Source: Lysobacter firmicutimachus
GTDB lineage: Bacteria > Pseudomonadota > Gammaproteobacteria > Xanthomonadales > Xanthomonadaceae
Assembly (NCBI RefSeq): GCF_037027445.1
Contig: NZ_JBANDL010000002.1
Coordinates: 2,976,001 to 3,040,000 of the forward strand
Direction of reading: 5' to 3'
Length of the DNA: 64,000 nt
How positions within the stretch are numbered: position 1 is the first letter of the stretch; the number at the start of each line of letters is the position of its first letter. Made by a program: the position numbers and the translations under genes. Shown piece after piece: positions 8,630 to 20,911 of this stretch. The notes below the pieces were generated by a model. That model ran no database searches. It was given only the letters and a program-made list of their open reading frames with translations, and was not told the origin of the DNA.

Positions 8630-10750
8630 TTAGTGCCAGTAACGGATGACGACGGCGAGCAGAGCAATCAGGCCGACAATCATCGCGAAGGCGTAGTGGT
8701 AGAGGTAACCGGACTGGACCCGGCGCGCGAGGTTGGCGACGAAGCCGACCAGGCTGGCGCTGCCGTTGACCGCGGCGCCGTCGATCAGCTTGCTGTCGAA
8801 CAGGCGCGAGACCTTGCCCAGGCCGACGCCGCCGGCGGCGAAGCCGTCGATCCATAGGTTGTCCATGCCGTACTTGTTCTCGAGCACGCGAATCGGCAGG
8901 GCGAACAGCTTGCGCGCCTTGGCCGGCAGCTCCGGCTTCCACCAGTACATGACCGTGGCCAGCAGGAAACCCGAGAAGGCGAGCCAGAACGCCGGCGCCT
9001 GGAACCCGTGCAGGGCGAACGGCATCCAGCCGTGCCAGGCTTCTGCGCCGACCTGGGCGATGGTGTCGCGCGCCGGCTGCAGGTCGATCGCGCCGAGGAA
9101 GAACGGCAGCTGTTTGACGTGGCCGGACATGTCGGTGCCGAACAGCATCGGGCCGGCGGTGAAAATGCCGATCAGCACCGACGGAATCGCCAGCAGCATC
9201 AGCGGCACCGTCACCACCCACGGCGACTCGTGCGGCTCGTGCGGACCGTGGTGGCCGTGATCGTCGTGCGCATGGTCGTCGTGCTTGCCATGGCCGTGGT
9301 CGTCATGGGCGTGCGCCGCATGATCGTCGTGGCCGTGCGCGTCGCGGAAGCGTTCCTTGCCGTGGAAGGTCAGGTACAGCAGGCGGAAGCTGTAGAACGC
9401 AGTGACGAAGGCGCCCAGCAGCACCGCCCAGTAGGCGTACTGCGAGACCCAGGTCGCGTGCTCGCCGCTGGCGGCGTGGTGCGCGGCCTCGATAATGGTG
9501 TCCTTGGAATAGAAACCGGCGAAGAACGGCGTGCCGACCAGGGCCAGGGTGCCGAGCAGACTGGTCCAGTAGGTGATCGGCATGTACTTGCGCAGGCCGC
9601 CCATCTTGCGCATGTCCTGCTCGTGGTGCATGCCGATGATGACCGAGCCGGCGGCCAGGAACAGCAGCGCCTTGAAGAAGGCGTGGGTCATCAGGTGGTA
9701 GACCGCGGCCGAATAAGCCGATACGCCCAGCGCCACGGTCATATAGCCCAGCTGCGACAGGGTCGAGTACGCGACCACGCGCTTGATGTCGTTCTGGACG
9801 ATGCCGATCAGGCCGGTCCAGAACGCGGTGGTCGCGCCGATGAACAGGACGAAGTTCAGCGCGGTCTGCGACATCTCGAACAGCGGCGACATACGCGCGA
9901 CCATGAAGATGCCCGCGGTGACCATCGTCGCGGCATGGATCAGCGCCGAGATCGGGGTCGGGCCTTCCATCGAGTCCGGCAGCCAGACGTGCAGCGGCAC
10001 CTGCGCCGACTTGCCCATCGCGCCGATGAACAGGCAGATGCAGATCACCGTCGGCAGCGACCACACGATCGGGTCGGCGCCGCCCCACACCGTGATGGTG
10101 CGGCCGGCCAGGGTCGGCGCGTTGGCGAACACGGTGCCGTAGTCGAGCGAGCCCAGCGCCCACAGCACGGCGCCGATGCCGAGCAGGAAGCCGAAATCGC
10201 CGACGCGGTTGACCAGGAAGGCCTTGAGGTTGGCGAACACCGCGGTCGGCTTCTTGAACCAGAAGCCGATCAACAGGTACGAGACCAGGCCCACCGCCTC
10301 CCAGCCGAAGAACAGCTGCAGGAAGTTGTTGCTCATGACCAGCATGAGCATGGAGAAGGTGAACAGCGAGATGTAGCTGAAGAAACGCTGGTAGCCCGGG
10401 TCCTCGGCCATGTAGCCGATGGTGTAGACGTGGACCAGCAGCGAGACGAAGGTCACCACGACCATCATCATCGCGGTCAGCTTGTCGACCATGAAGCCGA
10501 CGTGGGCCTCGTAGCCGCCGATCTGGAACCAGGTGTAGACGTTCTCGTTGAACGGAACGGCGCCCTGCCCCACGAGCTGCCACAGCACGTAGATCGACAT
10601 CGCGCAGCTGGCGGCGACGCCGAGGATGGTGACCGTGTGCGCGCCGGCGCGGCCGATCTTGCGCCCGAACAGGCCGGCGAGGATCGCGCCGAGCAAGGGC
10701 GCGAGCACGACCGCAAGCAGGATGGACTTGGAAAGTACGACGGGTTGCAT
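8630..10750 (-). CDS. nuoL: NADH-quinone oxidoreductase subunit L with His-rich insert
   Basis: NuoL is the distal antiporter-like subunit of complex I, with the long lateral helix. The 706-aa product contains LPDSMEGPTPISALIHAATMVTAGIFM and DIKRVVAYSTLSQLGYM, typical of the family. Between residues 472 and 507 lies a hydrophilic loop with 15 histidines among Asp, Gly and Ala. It falls after the core antiporter region and before the last helices. The family's usual length is about 610-720 aa, so the overall size is normal. nuoK ends 5 bases upstream. Confidence 0.97.
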   Translation of the reverse strand: MQPVVLSKSILLAVVLAPLLGAILAGLFGRKIGRAGAHTVTILGVAASCAMSIYVLWQLVGQGAVPFNENVYTWFQIGGYEAHVGFMVDKLTAMMMVVVTFVSLLVHVYTIGYMAEDPGYQRFFSYISLFTFSMLMLVMSNNFLQLFFGWEAVGLVSYLLIGFWFKKPTAVFANLKAFLVNRVGDFGFLLGIGAVLWALGSLDYGTVFANAPTLAGRTITVWGGADPIVWSLPTVICICLFIGAMGKSAQVPLHVWLPDSMEGPTPISALIHAATMVTAGIFMVARMSPLFEMSQTALNFVLFIGATTAFWTGLIGIVQNDIKRVVAYSTLSQLGYMTVALGVSAYSAAVYHLMTHAFFKALLFLAAGSVIIGMHHEQDMRKMGGLRKYMPITYWTSLLGTLALVGTPFFAGFYSKDTIIEAAHHAASGEHATWVSQYAYWAVLLGAFVTAFYSFRLLYLTFHGKERFRDAHGHDDHAAHAHDDHGHGKHDDHAHDDHGHHGPHEPHESPWVVTVPLMLLAIPSVLIGIFTAGPMLFGTDMSGHVKQLPFFLGAIDLQPARDTIAQVGAEAWHGWMPFALHGFQAPAFWLAFSGFLLATVMYWWKPELPAKARKLFALPIRVLENKYGMDNLWIDGFAAGGVGLGKVSRLFDSKLIDGAAVNGSASLVGFVANLARRVQSGYLYHYAFAMIVGLIALLAVVIRYWH

Positions 10751-10755
10751 GCCGG

Positions 10756-11082
10756 TCAGCCCTTCATCGTGTCGATTTCAGCGACGTTGATCGTGCGCCG
10801 GTTGCGGAACAGCGTGACCAGGATCGCCAGGCCGATGGCGGCCTCGGCGGCGGCCACGGTCAGGATGAAGAACACGAACACCTGACCGGCCGGGTCGGCC
10901 AGCTGACGCGAGAACGCCACGAAGTTGATGTTGACCGCGAGCAGCATCAGCTCGATCGACATCAGCAGCACGATCACGTTCTTGCGGTTGAGGAAGATGC
11001 CGGCGACGCTGATGCAGAACAGCACCGCGCCGAGGGCGAGATAGTGGCCGAGCGCGAGGCCCGTCCCGAAGAATTCGCTCAC
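10756..11082 (-). CDS. nuoK: NADH-quinone oxidoreductase subunit K
   Basis: NuoK is a three-helix membrane subunit of complex I. The 108-aa product from a GTG start reads [20 protein letters not shown] and contains helix 2 with the essential glutamate ([14 protein letters not shown]). The last part has [11 protein letters not shown] with the second conserved glutamate. The start codon overlaps the nuoJ stop by 4 bases (GTGA), which supports translational coupling and this start. Confidence 0.96.
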   Translation of the reverse strand: MSEFFGTGLALGHYLALGAVLFCISVAGIFLNRKNVIVLLMSIELMLLAVNINFVAFSRQLADPAGQVFVFFILTVAAAEAAIGLAILVTLFRNRRTINVAEIDTMKG

Positions 11083-11717
11083 GGCTTGGCCTCCTGTGCG
11101 GCGGGCTCGGCGGGCGCCGGCACGACCGGCTTGACCGCTTCCATCTTGATCATGCGGATGCGGTCGCCGGCGCGGACGCGGGCCTGCTCGCTCGGGTTCT
11201 GGTGCTTGGCCCCGGCGCGGCGGCGCAGGGTCAGCATCACCGCCGCGATCACCGCCACGGTCAGGATCACCGCAGCGACCTCGAACGGCAGCAGGAAATC
11301 GGTGAACAGCGCGTGCGCCAGCCACTTGGTGTTGGATTCGCCGGCGGCGTCCGCGGTCAGCGGCGCGGCCAGGCTGGCCTTGACCCCGATCAGGGTCAGC
11401 ATTTCCAGCAGCATGACCACCGCGACCAGCAGGCCGACCGGCAGATAGCGGACATAGCCCTCGCGCAGGGGCGCGACGTCGATGTCGAGCATCATGACCA
11501 CGAACAGGAACAGCACCATCACCGCGCCGACGTAGACCAGGATCAGGGCCACGCCGAGAAACTCGGCGCCGGCGATGATCCATACGCAGGCCACGGAGAA
11601 GAACGTCAGCACCAGGCTGAGCGCGGCATGGACCGGGTTCTTGACGCTGATCACGGCCACGGCCGAAAGCGTGGCCGCGGCGGCGAAGACGAAGAAGGCG
11701 ATCTGGGCGAGATCCAT
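11079..11717 (-). CDS. nuoJ: NADH-quinone oxidoreductase subunit J
   Basis: NuoJ is a membrane subunit near the quinone site that links to NuoK. The 212-aa product starts [35 protein letters not shown] and has the conserved [19 protein letters not shown] helix. The last 50 residues form an Ala/Pro/Lys-rich cytoplasmic tail. It overlaps nuoK by 4 bases and follows nuoI by 10 bases. Confidence 0.96.
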   Translation of the reverse strand: MDLAQIAFFVFAAAATLSAVAVISVKNPVHAALSLVLTFFSVACVWIIAGAEFLGVALILVYVGAVMVLFLFVVMMLDIDVAPLREGYVRYLPVGLLVAVVMLLEMLTLIGVKASLAAPLTADAAGESNTKWLAHALFTDFLLPFEVAAVILTVAVIAAVMLTLRRRAGAKHQNPSEQARVRAGDRIRMIKMEAVKPVVPAPAEPAAQEAKP

Positions 11718-11727
11718 GTCGGGGTAC

Positions 11728-12216
11728 TCAGCGGAAGGCGGCGTCGGCAGCGCGGCGTTCGGCGATCTCGGTCTCGAGACGGTCGCCGATCGCCAGCAGC
11801 TGCGGCTTGGTGACGATGTTCTGTCCGCGCTGGTCGAAGTGATACTCGTGGATGTGGGTTTCCACGATCGAGTCGACCGGGCAGGACTCTTCGCAGAAGC
11901 CGCAGAAGATGCACTTGAACAGGTCGATGTCGTAGCGCGTGGTGCGGCGGGTGCCGTCGGCGCGCTTCTCCGAGTCGATGGTGATCGCCAGCGCCGGGCA
12001 CACCGCCTCGCACAGCTTGCAGGCGATGCAGCGCTCTTCGCCGTTGGGATAACGGCGCAGCGCGTGCACGCCGCGGAAGCGCGGCGACTGCGGGGTCTTC
12101 TCCATCGGGTACATCAGCGTGTACTTCGGCTTGAACAGGTACTTGAGCGTCAGCCCGAGGCCCTGCGCGAGCTCGATCAGGAGCAGGCTCTTGAAATAGG
12201 AAACGATGCGATTCAT
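11728..12216 (-). CDS. nuoI: NADH-quinone oxidoreductase subunit I, 2x[4Fe-4S]
   Basis: NuoI carries clusters N6a and N6b and passes electrons towards NuoB. The 162-aa product has two intact ferredoxin motifs, [12 protein letters not shown] near residue 63 and [12 protein letters not shown] near 102. The N-terminal amphipathic segment [18 protein letters not shown] is typical. It sits between nuoH and nuoJ as in other complex I operons. Confidence 0.97.
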   Translation of the reverse strand: MNRIVSYFKSLLLIELAQGLGLTLKYLFKPKYTLMYPMEKTPQSPRFRGVHALRRYPNGEERCIACKLCEAVCPALAITIDSEKRADGTRRTTRYDIDLFKCIFCGFCEESCPVDSIVETHIHEYHFDQRGQNIVTKPQLLAIGDRLETEIAERRAADAAFR

Positions 12217-12229
12217 GTAGGTGCCTGCC

Positions 12230-13306
12230 TTACTGTCCCGGCTGGAAGACGCCGTAGTACGCCATCACCGCGACCACGCAGATCCAGGCGATGGTCAGGG
12301 GGATGAACACCTTCCAGCCCAGGCGCATGATCTGGTCGTAGCGGTAGCGCGGGAACGACGCGCGGAACCAGATGAAGCAGCTGGCGAAGAAGAACACCTT
12401 GATCAGCAGCCACCACCAGCCGTCGGCCGACAGCAGCGGGATGCCCAGGCCCTGGAACGGGCTGAGCCAGCCGCCGAGGAAGAAGATCGAGGTCAGGAAG
12501 CTGATCAGGATCATGTTCGCGTATTCGGCGAGGAAGAACAGCGCGAACGCCGAACCCGAATACTCGACCATGTGGCCCGCGACGATTTCCGACTCGCCTT
12601 CGACCACGTCGAACGGCGCGCGGTTGGTCTCGGCCACGCCGGAAATGAAATAGACCACGAACAGCGGCAGCATCGGCAGCGCGAACCACTCCAGCGCGCC
12701 GGCGTTGCCCGACTGGGCCATCACGATCTCGCTGAGGTTGAGGCTGCCGGCGCCGACCATCACGCCGACCATGGCGAAGCCCATGGCGATTTCGTAGGAC
12801 ACCACCTGGGCCGCGGCGCGCATCGCGCCGAGGAAGGCGTACTTCGAGTTCGACGCCCAGCCGGCGAGGATGATGCCGTACACGCCCAGCGAGGTCATCG
12901 CCAGCAGGTAAAGCAAGCCGGCGTTGGCGTTCGACAGCACCACCTGGGCGTCGAACGGCACCACCGCCCAGGCGGCGAAGGCCGGAGCCAGGGCCAGCAG
13001 CGGCGCAAGCTTGTACAGGAAGGACTGCGCCCGGGTGGGCTGGATCACTTCCTTGAACAGCAGCTTGAACACGTCGGCGAAGGCCTGGAGGATGCCCATG
13101 CCGACGTACATCGGGCCGCGGCGGACATGCATCCAGCCGATCAGCTTGCGCTCCCAGACCACGTAGAACGCGACCGAGACGATCACCGGCATGGCGATCA
13201 GCAGGATCTTGAGCACGATCCAGGCCACCGCGCCGGCCATGCCGAAGGAGAGGAAGAACTCGCGAACCGGGTCGACCACATGGGTCGTGAACATTCCATC
13301 CGTCAT
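12230..13306 (-). CDS. nuoH: NADH-quinone oxidoreductase subunit H
   Basis: NuoH forms the quinone-binding channel at the junction of the two arms. The 358-aa membrane protein has the conserved [20 protein letters not shown] and the acidic loop [20 protein letters not shown], which is diagnostic. The start [11 protein letters not shown] follows nuoG by 3 bases. Confidence 0.97.
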   Translation of the reverse strand: MTDGMFTTHVVDPVREFFLSFGMAGAVAWIVLKILLIAMPVIVSVAFYVVWERKLIGWMHVRRGPMYVGMGILQAFADVFKLLFKEVIQPTRAQSFLYKLAPLLALAPAFAAWAVVPFDAQVVLSNANAGLLYLLAMTSLGVYGIILAGWASNSKYAFLGAMRAAAQVVSYEIAMGFAMVGVMVGAGSLNLSEIVMAQSGNAGALEWFALPMLPLFVVYFISGVAETNRAPFDVVEGESEIVAGHMVEYSGSAFALFFLAEYANMILISFLTSIFFLGGWLSPFQGLGIPLLSADGWWWLLIKVFFFASCFIWFRASFPRYRYDQIMRLGWKVFIPLTIAWICVVAVMAYYGVFQPGQ

Positions 13307-13309
13307 GGC

Positions 13310-15549
13310 TTAAGCCCTCCCCGCCTGCACGCGGCCGGCGCCGAGCGGCGCGGTCGCGCCATGCCCGCTTTCGATCCACACCGTGCCCGCCGCGACCTTG
13401 GCGCTGAGCGCGACCGGCAGCGTCGCCGTGCCGGCGCCCGCGCCGAACTTGGCGACCGCGCCGTCGGCCAGGCCGAGCGCTGCCGCGTCGTTCGGATTCA
13501 GCACCGCACGCGGCGCCAGATTGAGCGGATGCGATTGCAGCGCCGGTGCGCGGCGCACGGTGGCGTCGCTGCGGTAGATCGCGGTCGACACGGCAAGCTC
13601 CAAGCCCTCGCCCGCCGCCTTCGGCGCACGGCCGGCGGCCGGAGTCACGCTGCGCGGCGCGATGCCGCGGCGTAGGCCGTCCAGATCGGTGAACTCGAAA
13701 CCCTTCGCGCCCAGCTCGCCGCCGAGCGCGCGCAGCACGCGCCAGCCGGCGCGGGTATCGCCCGGCAGTTTGCCGCCGGCGCTGGCGGCCTGGGACAGGC
13801 CGTCGAGGTTGGTCAGGGTGGCGTCGATTTCCGGCAGCAGGCCGATCGGCAGGATCACGTCCGCGACCGCTTTGGTCGAGCGGCAAGCGTAATGGCTGAA
13901 CGCCACCACCTGGGCCGCGCCGAGCGCGCGCAGAGCGCTTTCGCTGTCGGCGAAATCCAGGCCCGGCTCGATGCCGTAGACGATGTAGGCGCCGCGCGCG
14001 TCGTCGAGCATGGCGCGGGCGTCGCGCGCGCTCGGCAGCACGCCGTGGCGGGCCAGGCCGACCGCGTTCGCGCCTTGCGGAATGCGGCACAGCTTGGCGC
14101 CGGTGGCCTCGGCGAAGGCCTTGGCGGCGGCGCGGATCGCAGCGGCGTGCGGGCCGTTCTCGGCCAGCGCGCCGACGATCAGGGCGACGTGGTGGCCGGC
14201 CTTGGCCGCCTCGCGCAGGGCTTCGTCGGCGAGCGCGCCGGCGAGCTGCGACGGCGCGACGATGCGCTTGCCGGCCAGATCGAAGGTGAAGTCGAAGTCG
14301 ACCGGGTTGATCGCGTGGACCTTGGCGCCGCGGGTGAAGGCCTTGCGCACGCGCTGGTGGACCAGCGGCAGTTCATGGCGCAGGTTCGAACCCACGATCA
14401 CCACCACGTCGGCGCGGTCGATCTCGGCGACCGGCATGGCGAAGGTCTCGGCGACCGCCGCGTCGGTCAGGTCGTGCTGGCCGATGCGGTGATCGAGGTT
14501 GCCGCTGCCCAGGGCCTCGGCCAGGCGCGCCAGCAGTGCGCCCTCTTCGTTGGAGGTCGCCGGATGGACGAGCACGCCGAGGTTGTCGCCGCCGTTGTCG
14601 CGCAGGATCTTGGCCGCGCGCGCCAGGGCTTCGTCCCAGGAGGCCTCGCGCCATTCGCCGTTGTCCTTGACCAGCGGACGCTGGGCGCGGTCCTCGGCGT
14701 ACAGGCCCTGGTGCGAATAGCGGTCGCGGTCCGACAGCCAGCACTCGTTGACCGCTTCGTTGTCGCGCGGCACGGTGCGCAGCACGTCGCCGCGGCGCAC
14801 GTGCAGGAACAGGTTGCTGCCCAGTGCGTCGTGGTAGCCCAGCGACTCGCGCGCGGTCAGCTCCCATGGGCGCGCCTTGAACTGGAACACCTTGTTGGTC
14901 AGCGCGCCGACCGGGCAGACGTCGATGACGTTGCCGGACAACTCGGTGGTCAGCGGCTTGCCGTCGAAGGTGCCGATCTGCAGGTTCTCGCCGCGGTACA
15001 TGCCGCCGAGCTCGTAAGTACCGGCGATCTCGGCGGTGAAGCGCACGCAGCGCGTGCACTGGATGCAACGGGTCATCTCGGTCGCGACCAGCGGACCGAT
15101 GTCCTCGTCCGGCACCACGCGCTTGCGCTCGGCGAAGCGGCTGACCGAACGGCCGTAGCCCATCGACACGTCCTGCAGCTCGCACTCGCCGCCCTGGTCG
15201 CAGATCGGGCAGTCCAGCGGATGGTTGGCGAGCAGGAACTCCATCACGTTGCGCTGCGACTTGAGCGCGCGCTCGTTGCGGGTGAAGACCTTAAGCCCGT
15301 CCATGACCGGGGTGGCGCAGGCCGGCGACGGCTTGGGCGCGGCGCGGCCGCCGACTTCGGTGTCGACCAGGCACATGCGGCAGTTGGCCGCGATCGCCAG
15401 CTTGTCGTGGTAGCAGAAACGCGGGATCGGAATGCCGGCCTTGTCGGCGGCATGGATGATCATCGAGTTCTTCGGCGCGGCCAGCTCGACGCCGTCGATG
15501 AAGACGGTGACGTGGTCGGGCGGCAGATTCGGATTTACAGGCTGCGCAC

Positions 15550-15553
<4 letters not shown>
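13310..15553 (-). CDS. nuoG: NADH-quinone oxidoreductase subunit G
   Basis: NuoG is the largest hydrophilic subunit and carries several iron-sulfur clusters. The 747-aa product starts with a 2Fe-2S ferredoxin domain (PRFCYHDKLAIAANCRMCLVD). A His-ligated motif follows (HPLDCPICDQGGECELQ), then a 4Fe-4S motif (CIQCTRCVRF). The remainder is a molybdopterin-oxidoreductase-like fold that binds no molybdenum in this family. The start overlaps the nuoF stop by 4 bases. Confidence 0.97.
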
Positions 15554-16920
<1,367 letters not shown>

Positions 16921-16931
16921 CTCGCCCGACC

Positions 16932-17459
16932 TCACTTCAGACCGTCGAGCAGCTCGTCGACCTTGGCAGCGTCGAGCTTCTCGTGGTAATGACCGTTGAT
17001 GACGACCACCGGCGCGCCGCAGCACGCGGCCACGCATTCTTCCTCGCGCTTGAGGAACACGCGGCCGTCGGCGGTGGATTCGCCCAGCTTGCAGCCCAGC
17101 TTCTTCTCGGCATGGGCGACCAGTTGCTCGGCGCCGTTGAGCCAGCAGCTGATGTTGGTGCAGAAGGCGACGTTGTTGCGGCCGACCTTCTCGGTCTCGA
17201 ACATCGAGTAGAAGCTGGCGACCTCGTAGGCCCACACCGGCGGCAGGCCCAGGTACTTGGCCACCGCGGCGATCAGCTCGTCGGTCAGCCAACCGCCGTT
17301 CTGCTCCTGCGCCGCATGCAGGCCCTGCAGCACCGCCGAGCGCTTGCGGTCCGGCGGGAACTTGGTCAGCCAGTGATCGATGTGCGCGCGCGTCGCATCC
17401 GACAACGCCACCATCGGATCGACGTGCTGTGCGGCCTCGAAATTGCCTGTCGCTTTCAT
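16932..17459 (-). CDS. nuoE: NADH-quinone oxidoreductase subunit E, [2Fe-2S]
   Basis: NuoE holds cluster N1a next to NuoF. The 175-aa product has the thioredoxin-like 2Fe-2S ligands in two pairs, CTNISC near residue 100 and CVAAC near 138. The N-terminal helical domain includes LQGLHAAQEQNGGWL. It follows the repeat-bearing nuoD-nuoE gap and precedes nuoF by 11 bases. Confidence 0.97.
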   Translation of the reverse strand: MKATGNFEAAQHVDPMVALSDATRAHIDHWLTKFPPDRKRSAVLQGLHAAQEQNGGWLTDELIAAVAKYLGLPPVWAYEVASFYSMFETEKVGRNNVAFCTNISCWLNGAEQLVAHAEKKLGCKLGESTADGRVFLKREEECVAACCGAPVVVINGHYHEKLDAAKVDELLDGLK

Positions 17460-17595
17460 AGGGGTAAAGCCGGGATTTGGGATTCGGGATTCGGGATTCG
17501 AAAAGCCCGCATTCCAGGAAAGTGAGCGAAACAGGTGTTCGGGCGGTTGCTTCGGGCGATTGCCGATCCCGAATGCTCCATCCCGAATCCCCGCT
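17460..17595. repeat. GGGATTC repeat element inside the nuo operon
   Basis: This 136-bp gap separates nuoD from nuoE in an otherwise tightly packed operon. Four GGG runs with 4-base linkers lie at 17472-17495. Inverted copies (ATCCCGAAT) lie near 17565-17590, so the gap could fold into a long imperfect hairpin. The architecture matches the element at 5286-5426. Confidence 0.75.
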
Positions 17596-18900
17596 TCATC
17601 GATCGATCTCGCCGAACACGATGTCGTAGGTGCCGATCATCGCCACCACGTCGGCCAGCATGTGGCCCTTGACGATCTCGTCCATCGACGACAGGTGGGC
17701 GAAGCCCGGGGCGCGCAGCTTGACCCGGAACGGCTTGTTGGCGCCGTCGGAGACCAGGTAGCAGCCGAACTCGCCCTTGGGCGCTTCCACCGCGCTGTAG
17801 GTCTCGCCGGCCGGGACGCAGTAGCCTTCCGAGAACAGCTTGAAGTGATGGATCAGCGCTTCCATGTCGTCCTTCATCTCCTCGCGCTTGGGCGGGGCGA
17901 CCTTGAAGTTGTCGACGATCACGGGGCCGGGGTTGGCGCGCAGCCACTTCACGCACTGCTTGATGATGCGGGTGGATTCGCGCATCTCGGCGACGCGCAC
18001 CAGGTAGCGGTCGTAGCAGTCGCCGTTGACGCCGACCGGAATGTCGAAATCGACTTCCGCGTACTTGGCGTAGGGCTGCTTCTTGCGCAGGTCCCAGGCG
18101 ATGCCGGAGCCGCGGATCATCGGGCCGGTCATGCCCCAGGCCAGGGCCTGCTCGGGCGAGACCACGCCGACGCCGACGGTACGCTGCTTCCAGATGCGGT
18201 TGTCGGTCAGCAGCGTCTCGTACTCGTCGACGCGCTTGGGGAAATCGTCGGCGAAGGCGTCGAGGTAATCGAGCATCGAGCCTTCGCGCCATTCGTTGAA
18301 GCGCTTCAGGCTGGCGCCCTTCTTCCAGGGCGATTCCTTGTACTTCGGCATCCGGTCCGGCAGGTCGCGGTAGACGCCGCCCGGACGGTAGTAGGCCGCG
18401 TGCATGCGCGCGCCGGAGACCGCCTCGTAGCAGTCCATCAGCTCTTCGCGTTCGCGGAAAGCGTACAAAAACACGGCCATCGCGCCCAGGTCGAGCGCGT
18501 TGGAGCCGACCCACATCAGGTGGTTCAGGATGCGGGTGATCTCGTCGAACATGGTGCGGATGTACTGCGCGCGCACCGGCGCCTCGATCCCCAGCAGGGT
18601 CTCGATCGCGCGCACGTAGGCGTGCTCGTTGCACATCATCGACACGTAGTCGAGGCGGTCCATGTAGCCGATCGACTGATTGAACGGCTTGGACTCGGCC
18701 AGCTTCTCGGTGCCGCGATGGAGCAGGCCGATATGCGGGTCGGCGCGCTGCACGACTTCGCCGTCCATTTCCAGGATCAGACGCAGCACGCCGTGCGCGG
18801 CCGGATGCTGCGGGCCGAAGTTCAGCGTGTAGTTGCGGATCTCGGCGTTGTTGAGGCCGGAGGTGTTGGCTTGCGGCATGACGCTAGCGGGGTTGCTCAT
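17596..18900 (-). CDS. nuoD: NADH-quinone oxidoreductase subunit D
   Basis: NuoD is the 49-kDa subunit that forms the quinone site with NuoB. The 434-aa product has [22 protein letters not shown] and the conserved [12 protein letters not shown] and [11 protein letters not shown] segments. NuoC and NuoD are separate proteins here, unlike the fused NuoCD of E. coli. It follows nuoC directly, with one base between. Confidence 0.98.
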   Translation of the reverse strand: MSNPASVMPQANTSGLNNAEIRNYTLNFGPQHPAAHGVLRLILEMDGEVVQRADPHIGLLHRGTEKLAESKPFNQSIGYMDRLDYVSMMCNEHAYVRAIETLLGIEAPVRAQYIRTMFDEITRILNHLMWVGSNALDLGAMAVFLYAFREREELMDCYEAVSGARMHAAYYRPGGVYRDLPDRMPKYKESPWKKGASLKRFNEWREGSMLDYLDAFADDFPKRVDEYETLLTDNRIWKQRTVGVGVVSPEQALAWGMTGPMIRGSGIAWDLRKKQPYAKYAEVDFDIPVGVNGDCYDRYLVRVAEMRESTRIIKQCVKWLRANPGPVIVDNFKVAPPKREEMKDDMEALIHHFKLFSEGYCVPAGETYSAVEAPKGEFGCYLVSDGANKPFRVKLRAPGFAHLSSMDEIVKGHMLADVVAMIGTYDIVFGEIDR

Positions 18901-18901
18901 T

Positions 18902-19618
18902 TCACTTCACCTCGCGCTGCGCGCGCTCGCCCTGCGCCGTCTGGTAGCGGGCGTCGTCGCGGATCACGCGCGGCACGCCGACGCGCGGGTCGATCGAGAC
19001 CGGCTCGTACACCACGCGGCGCTTGTCCGCGTCGTAGCGCACTTCGACGTTGCCGATCAGCGGGAAGTCCTTGCGGAACGGATAACCGACGAAACCGTAG
19101 TCGGTGAGGATGCGGCGCAGGTCCGGATGGCCTTCGAAGACGATGCCGTAAAGGTCGAAGGCTTCGCGCTCGAACCAATTCACGCCCGGCCAGATCGCGG
19201 TCAACGAACCGACCACCGGCAGGTCGTCGTTCGGAGCGAAGGTCTTGAGCCGCAGCCGCTGGTTGTGCTGGCACGACAGCAAGTGGGCGACCGCGGCGAA
19301 GCGGCGCTCCGGCGCGATCGACGCCGCGTTCGGGCTTTCGCCCCAACGGAAGCGGCCGGCGCTCTTGCCTTCGACGCCGCGCGAGAAGCCTTCCGAGGAC
19401 ACGTCGGTGTCCCACTCGTCGCTGCCGAAGCTGAGGTAGTCGACGCCGCTGACGTCGACGCATTGCTCGAAGCCGAATTCGTCGCGCAGGGCGCGCGCGG
19501 CGCCGATCCAGTCGGCGGCGGCGACTTCGAGAGTGACTTCGCCGCGCGGTTCGGCCACGACGACGGAAGCGCCGGCGAAACGTTCGCGCAGACGCTCGGC
19601 GAGATTGGCGGTGCTCAT
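18902..19618 (-). CDS. nuoC: NADH-quinone oxidoreductase subunit C
   Basis: NuoC is the 30-kDa peripheral-arm subunit of complex I. The 238-aa product starts [14 protein letters not shown] and has the family signature [29 protein letters not shown] near residue 145. The last 60 residues ([14 protein letters not shown] type) are also typical. The start overlaps the nuoB stop by 4 bases (ATGA), which fixes it over longer in-frame options. Confidence 0.96.
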   Translation of the reverse strand: MSTANLAERLRERFAGASVVVAEPRGEVTLEVAAADWIGAARALRDEFGFEQCVDVSGVDYLSFGSDEWDTDVSSEGFSRGVEGKSAGRFRWGESPNAASIAPERRFAAVAHLLSCQHNQRLRLKTFAPNDDLPVVGSLTAIWPGVNWFEREAFDLYGIVFEGHPDLRRILTDYGFVGYPFRKDFPLIGNVEVRYDADKRRVVYEPVSIDPRVGVPRVIRDDARYQTAQGERAQREVK

Positions 19619-20202
19619 TCGCGGACGCCCTGCTTCTGGTCGCCGAAATTGGTGCCGCGGCGGATCTTGCGCTGCAGCTGCAGGATGCCGTAGATCAGCG
19701 CTTCGGCGGTCGGCGGGCAGCCCGGCACGTAGACGTCGACCGGAACGACGCGGTCGCAGCCGCGCACCACCGAGTAGGAATAGTGATAGTAGCCGCCGCC
19801 GTTGGCGCAGCTGCCCATCGAGATGACCCACTTCGGGTCCGGCATCTGGTCGTAGACCTTGCGCAGCGCCGGGGCCATCTTGTTGACCAGGGTGCCGGCG
19901 ACGATCATCACGTCGGACTGGCGCGGCGACGGGCGGAACACCACGCCGTAGCGGTCCAGGTCCAGGCGCGCGGCGCCGGCGTGCATCATCTCGACCGCGC
20001 AGCAGGCCAGACCGAAGGTCATCGGCCACATCGAACCGGTGCGCGCCCAGTTCCACAGCGTGTCGAGGTTGGTGGTGACGAAACCCTGCTGCAGCAGCGG
20101 GTTTTCGCCTTCCGGGCGCAGAATATCGTCGAGACGGCCTTCCGGGAGCGGGTTGTGCATCAACCCGGAGATCGTGTCGCCAACGCTTTGGATCACTCCC
20201 AT
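19615..20202 (-). CDS. nuoB: NADH-quinone oxidoreductase subunit B, [4Fe-4S] N2
   Basis: NuoB carries the terminal cluster N2 that reduces quinone. The 195-aa product has the tandem-cysteine motif [11 protein letters not shown] and the further ligands in GSCANGGG and [11 protein letters not shown]. The start [13 protein letters not shown] overlaps the end of nuoA by 10 bases, which is common in this operon type. Identity is certain. Confidence 0.97.
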   Translation of the reverse strand: MGVIQSVGDTISGLMHNPLPEGRLDDILRPEGENPLLQQGFVTTNLDTLWNWARTGSMWPMTFGLACCAVEMMHAGAARLDLDRYGVVFRPSPRQSDVMIVAGTLVNKMAPALRKVYDQMPDPKWVISMGSCANGGGYYHYSYSVVRGCDRVVPVDVYVPGCPPTAEALIYGILQLQRKIRRGTNFGDQKQGVRE

Positions 20203-20549
20203 TCGAGCGCTCCCTTCTTCCAGACGTAAACGAAGCCGAGCAGGAGCATGCTGGCGAAGATGCCCATCTCGATCAGGCCGATGATTCCGAGGTCTCGGAA
20301 CACGGTGGCCCAGGGCACGATGAAGATGATTTCCAGATCGAAGATGATGAACTGGATCGCGATCAGGTAGTAGCGCACGTCGAACTGCATGCGCGCGTCT
20401 TCGAAGGCTTCGAAGCCGCATTCGTAGGGAGATAGTTTCTCCGCGGTCGGGCGCTTGGGCCCGAGCACATTGCCTACCACCAACAGGGCGACGCCGATAC
20501 CACCGGCGACGATCAGGAACAGCAGAGTCGGCAGGTATTCGGCCAGCAC
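20193..20549 (-). CDS. nuoA: NADH-quinone oxidoreductase subunit A
   Basis: NuoA is a three-helix membrane subunit of complex I and the first gene of the operon. The 118-aa product has the conserved [32 protein letters not shown]. No obvious sigma-70 promoter is seen in the 157 bp up to tRNA-Leu, so transcription may come from further upstream. Confidence 0.97.
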   Translation of the reverse strand: MLAEYLPTLLFLIVAGGIGVALLVVGNVLGPKRPTAEKLSPYECGFEAFEDARMQFDVRYYLIAIQFIIFDLEIIFIVPWATVFRDLGIIGLIEMGIFASMLLLGFVYVWKKGALEWE

Positions 20550-20706
20550 GCGGTGTTCTCTCGGCTACTTGTTCGGCTACATGGGCGCGTTGCCGCGACC
20601 TTGGCTTGGCGCCGTGGCGCCCAGTCGTTTGGACGCCTTGCGCGGCCCGCCGTGCGTGCCGCACCTGCGTACCGTGGTGCGAATTGCTGAAGCAAAGGGA
20701 TGGATG

Positions 20707-20791
20707 TGGTGCCCAAAGGGGGACTCGAACCCCCACGACCTAAGTCGCTACCACCTCAAGGTAGTGCGTCTACCAATTCCGCCATCTGGGC
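20707..20791 (-). tRNA. tRNA-Leu (GAG)
   Basis: This 85-nt class II tRNA has a 7-bp acceptor (GCCCAGA/TTTGGGC), a variable arm after the anticodon stem, anticodon GAG and an encoded CCA. It lies between secG and nuoA on the same strand. The same neighbourhood is known from Xanthomonas-type genomes. Confidence 0.95.
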
Positions 20792-20911
20792 ACTGTAACC
20801 AACCACGCCATCCTGGCTCCGGTGGGGCTCGCGTTCGCGCCGCCACCCGGTCATCGCTGACCTGCCCTGCCGTCCTTGCGGGGCGTTGAAACTGTATTTT
20901 AACTCTTTATT

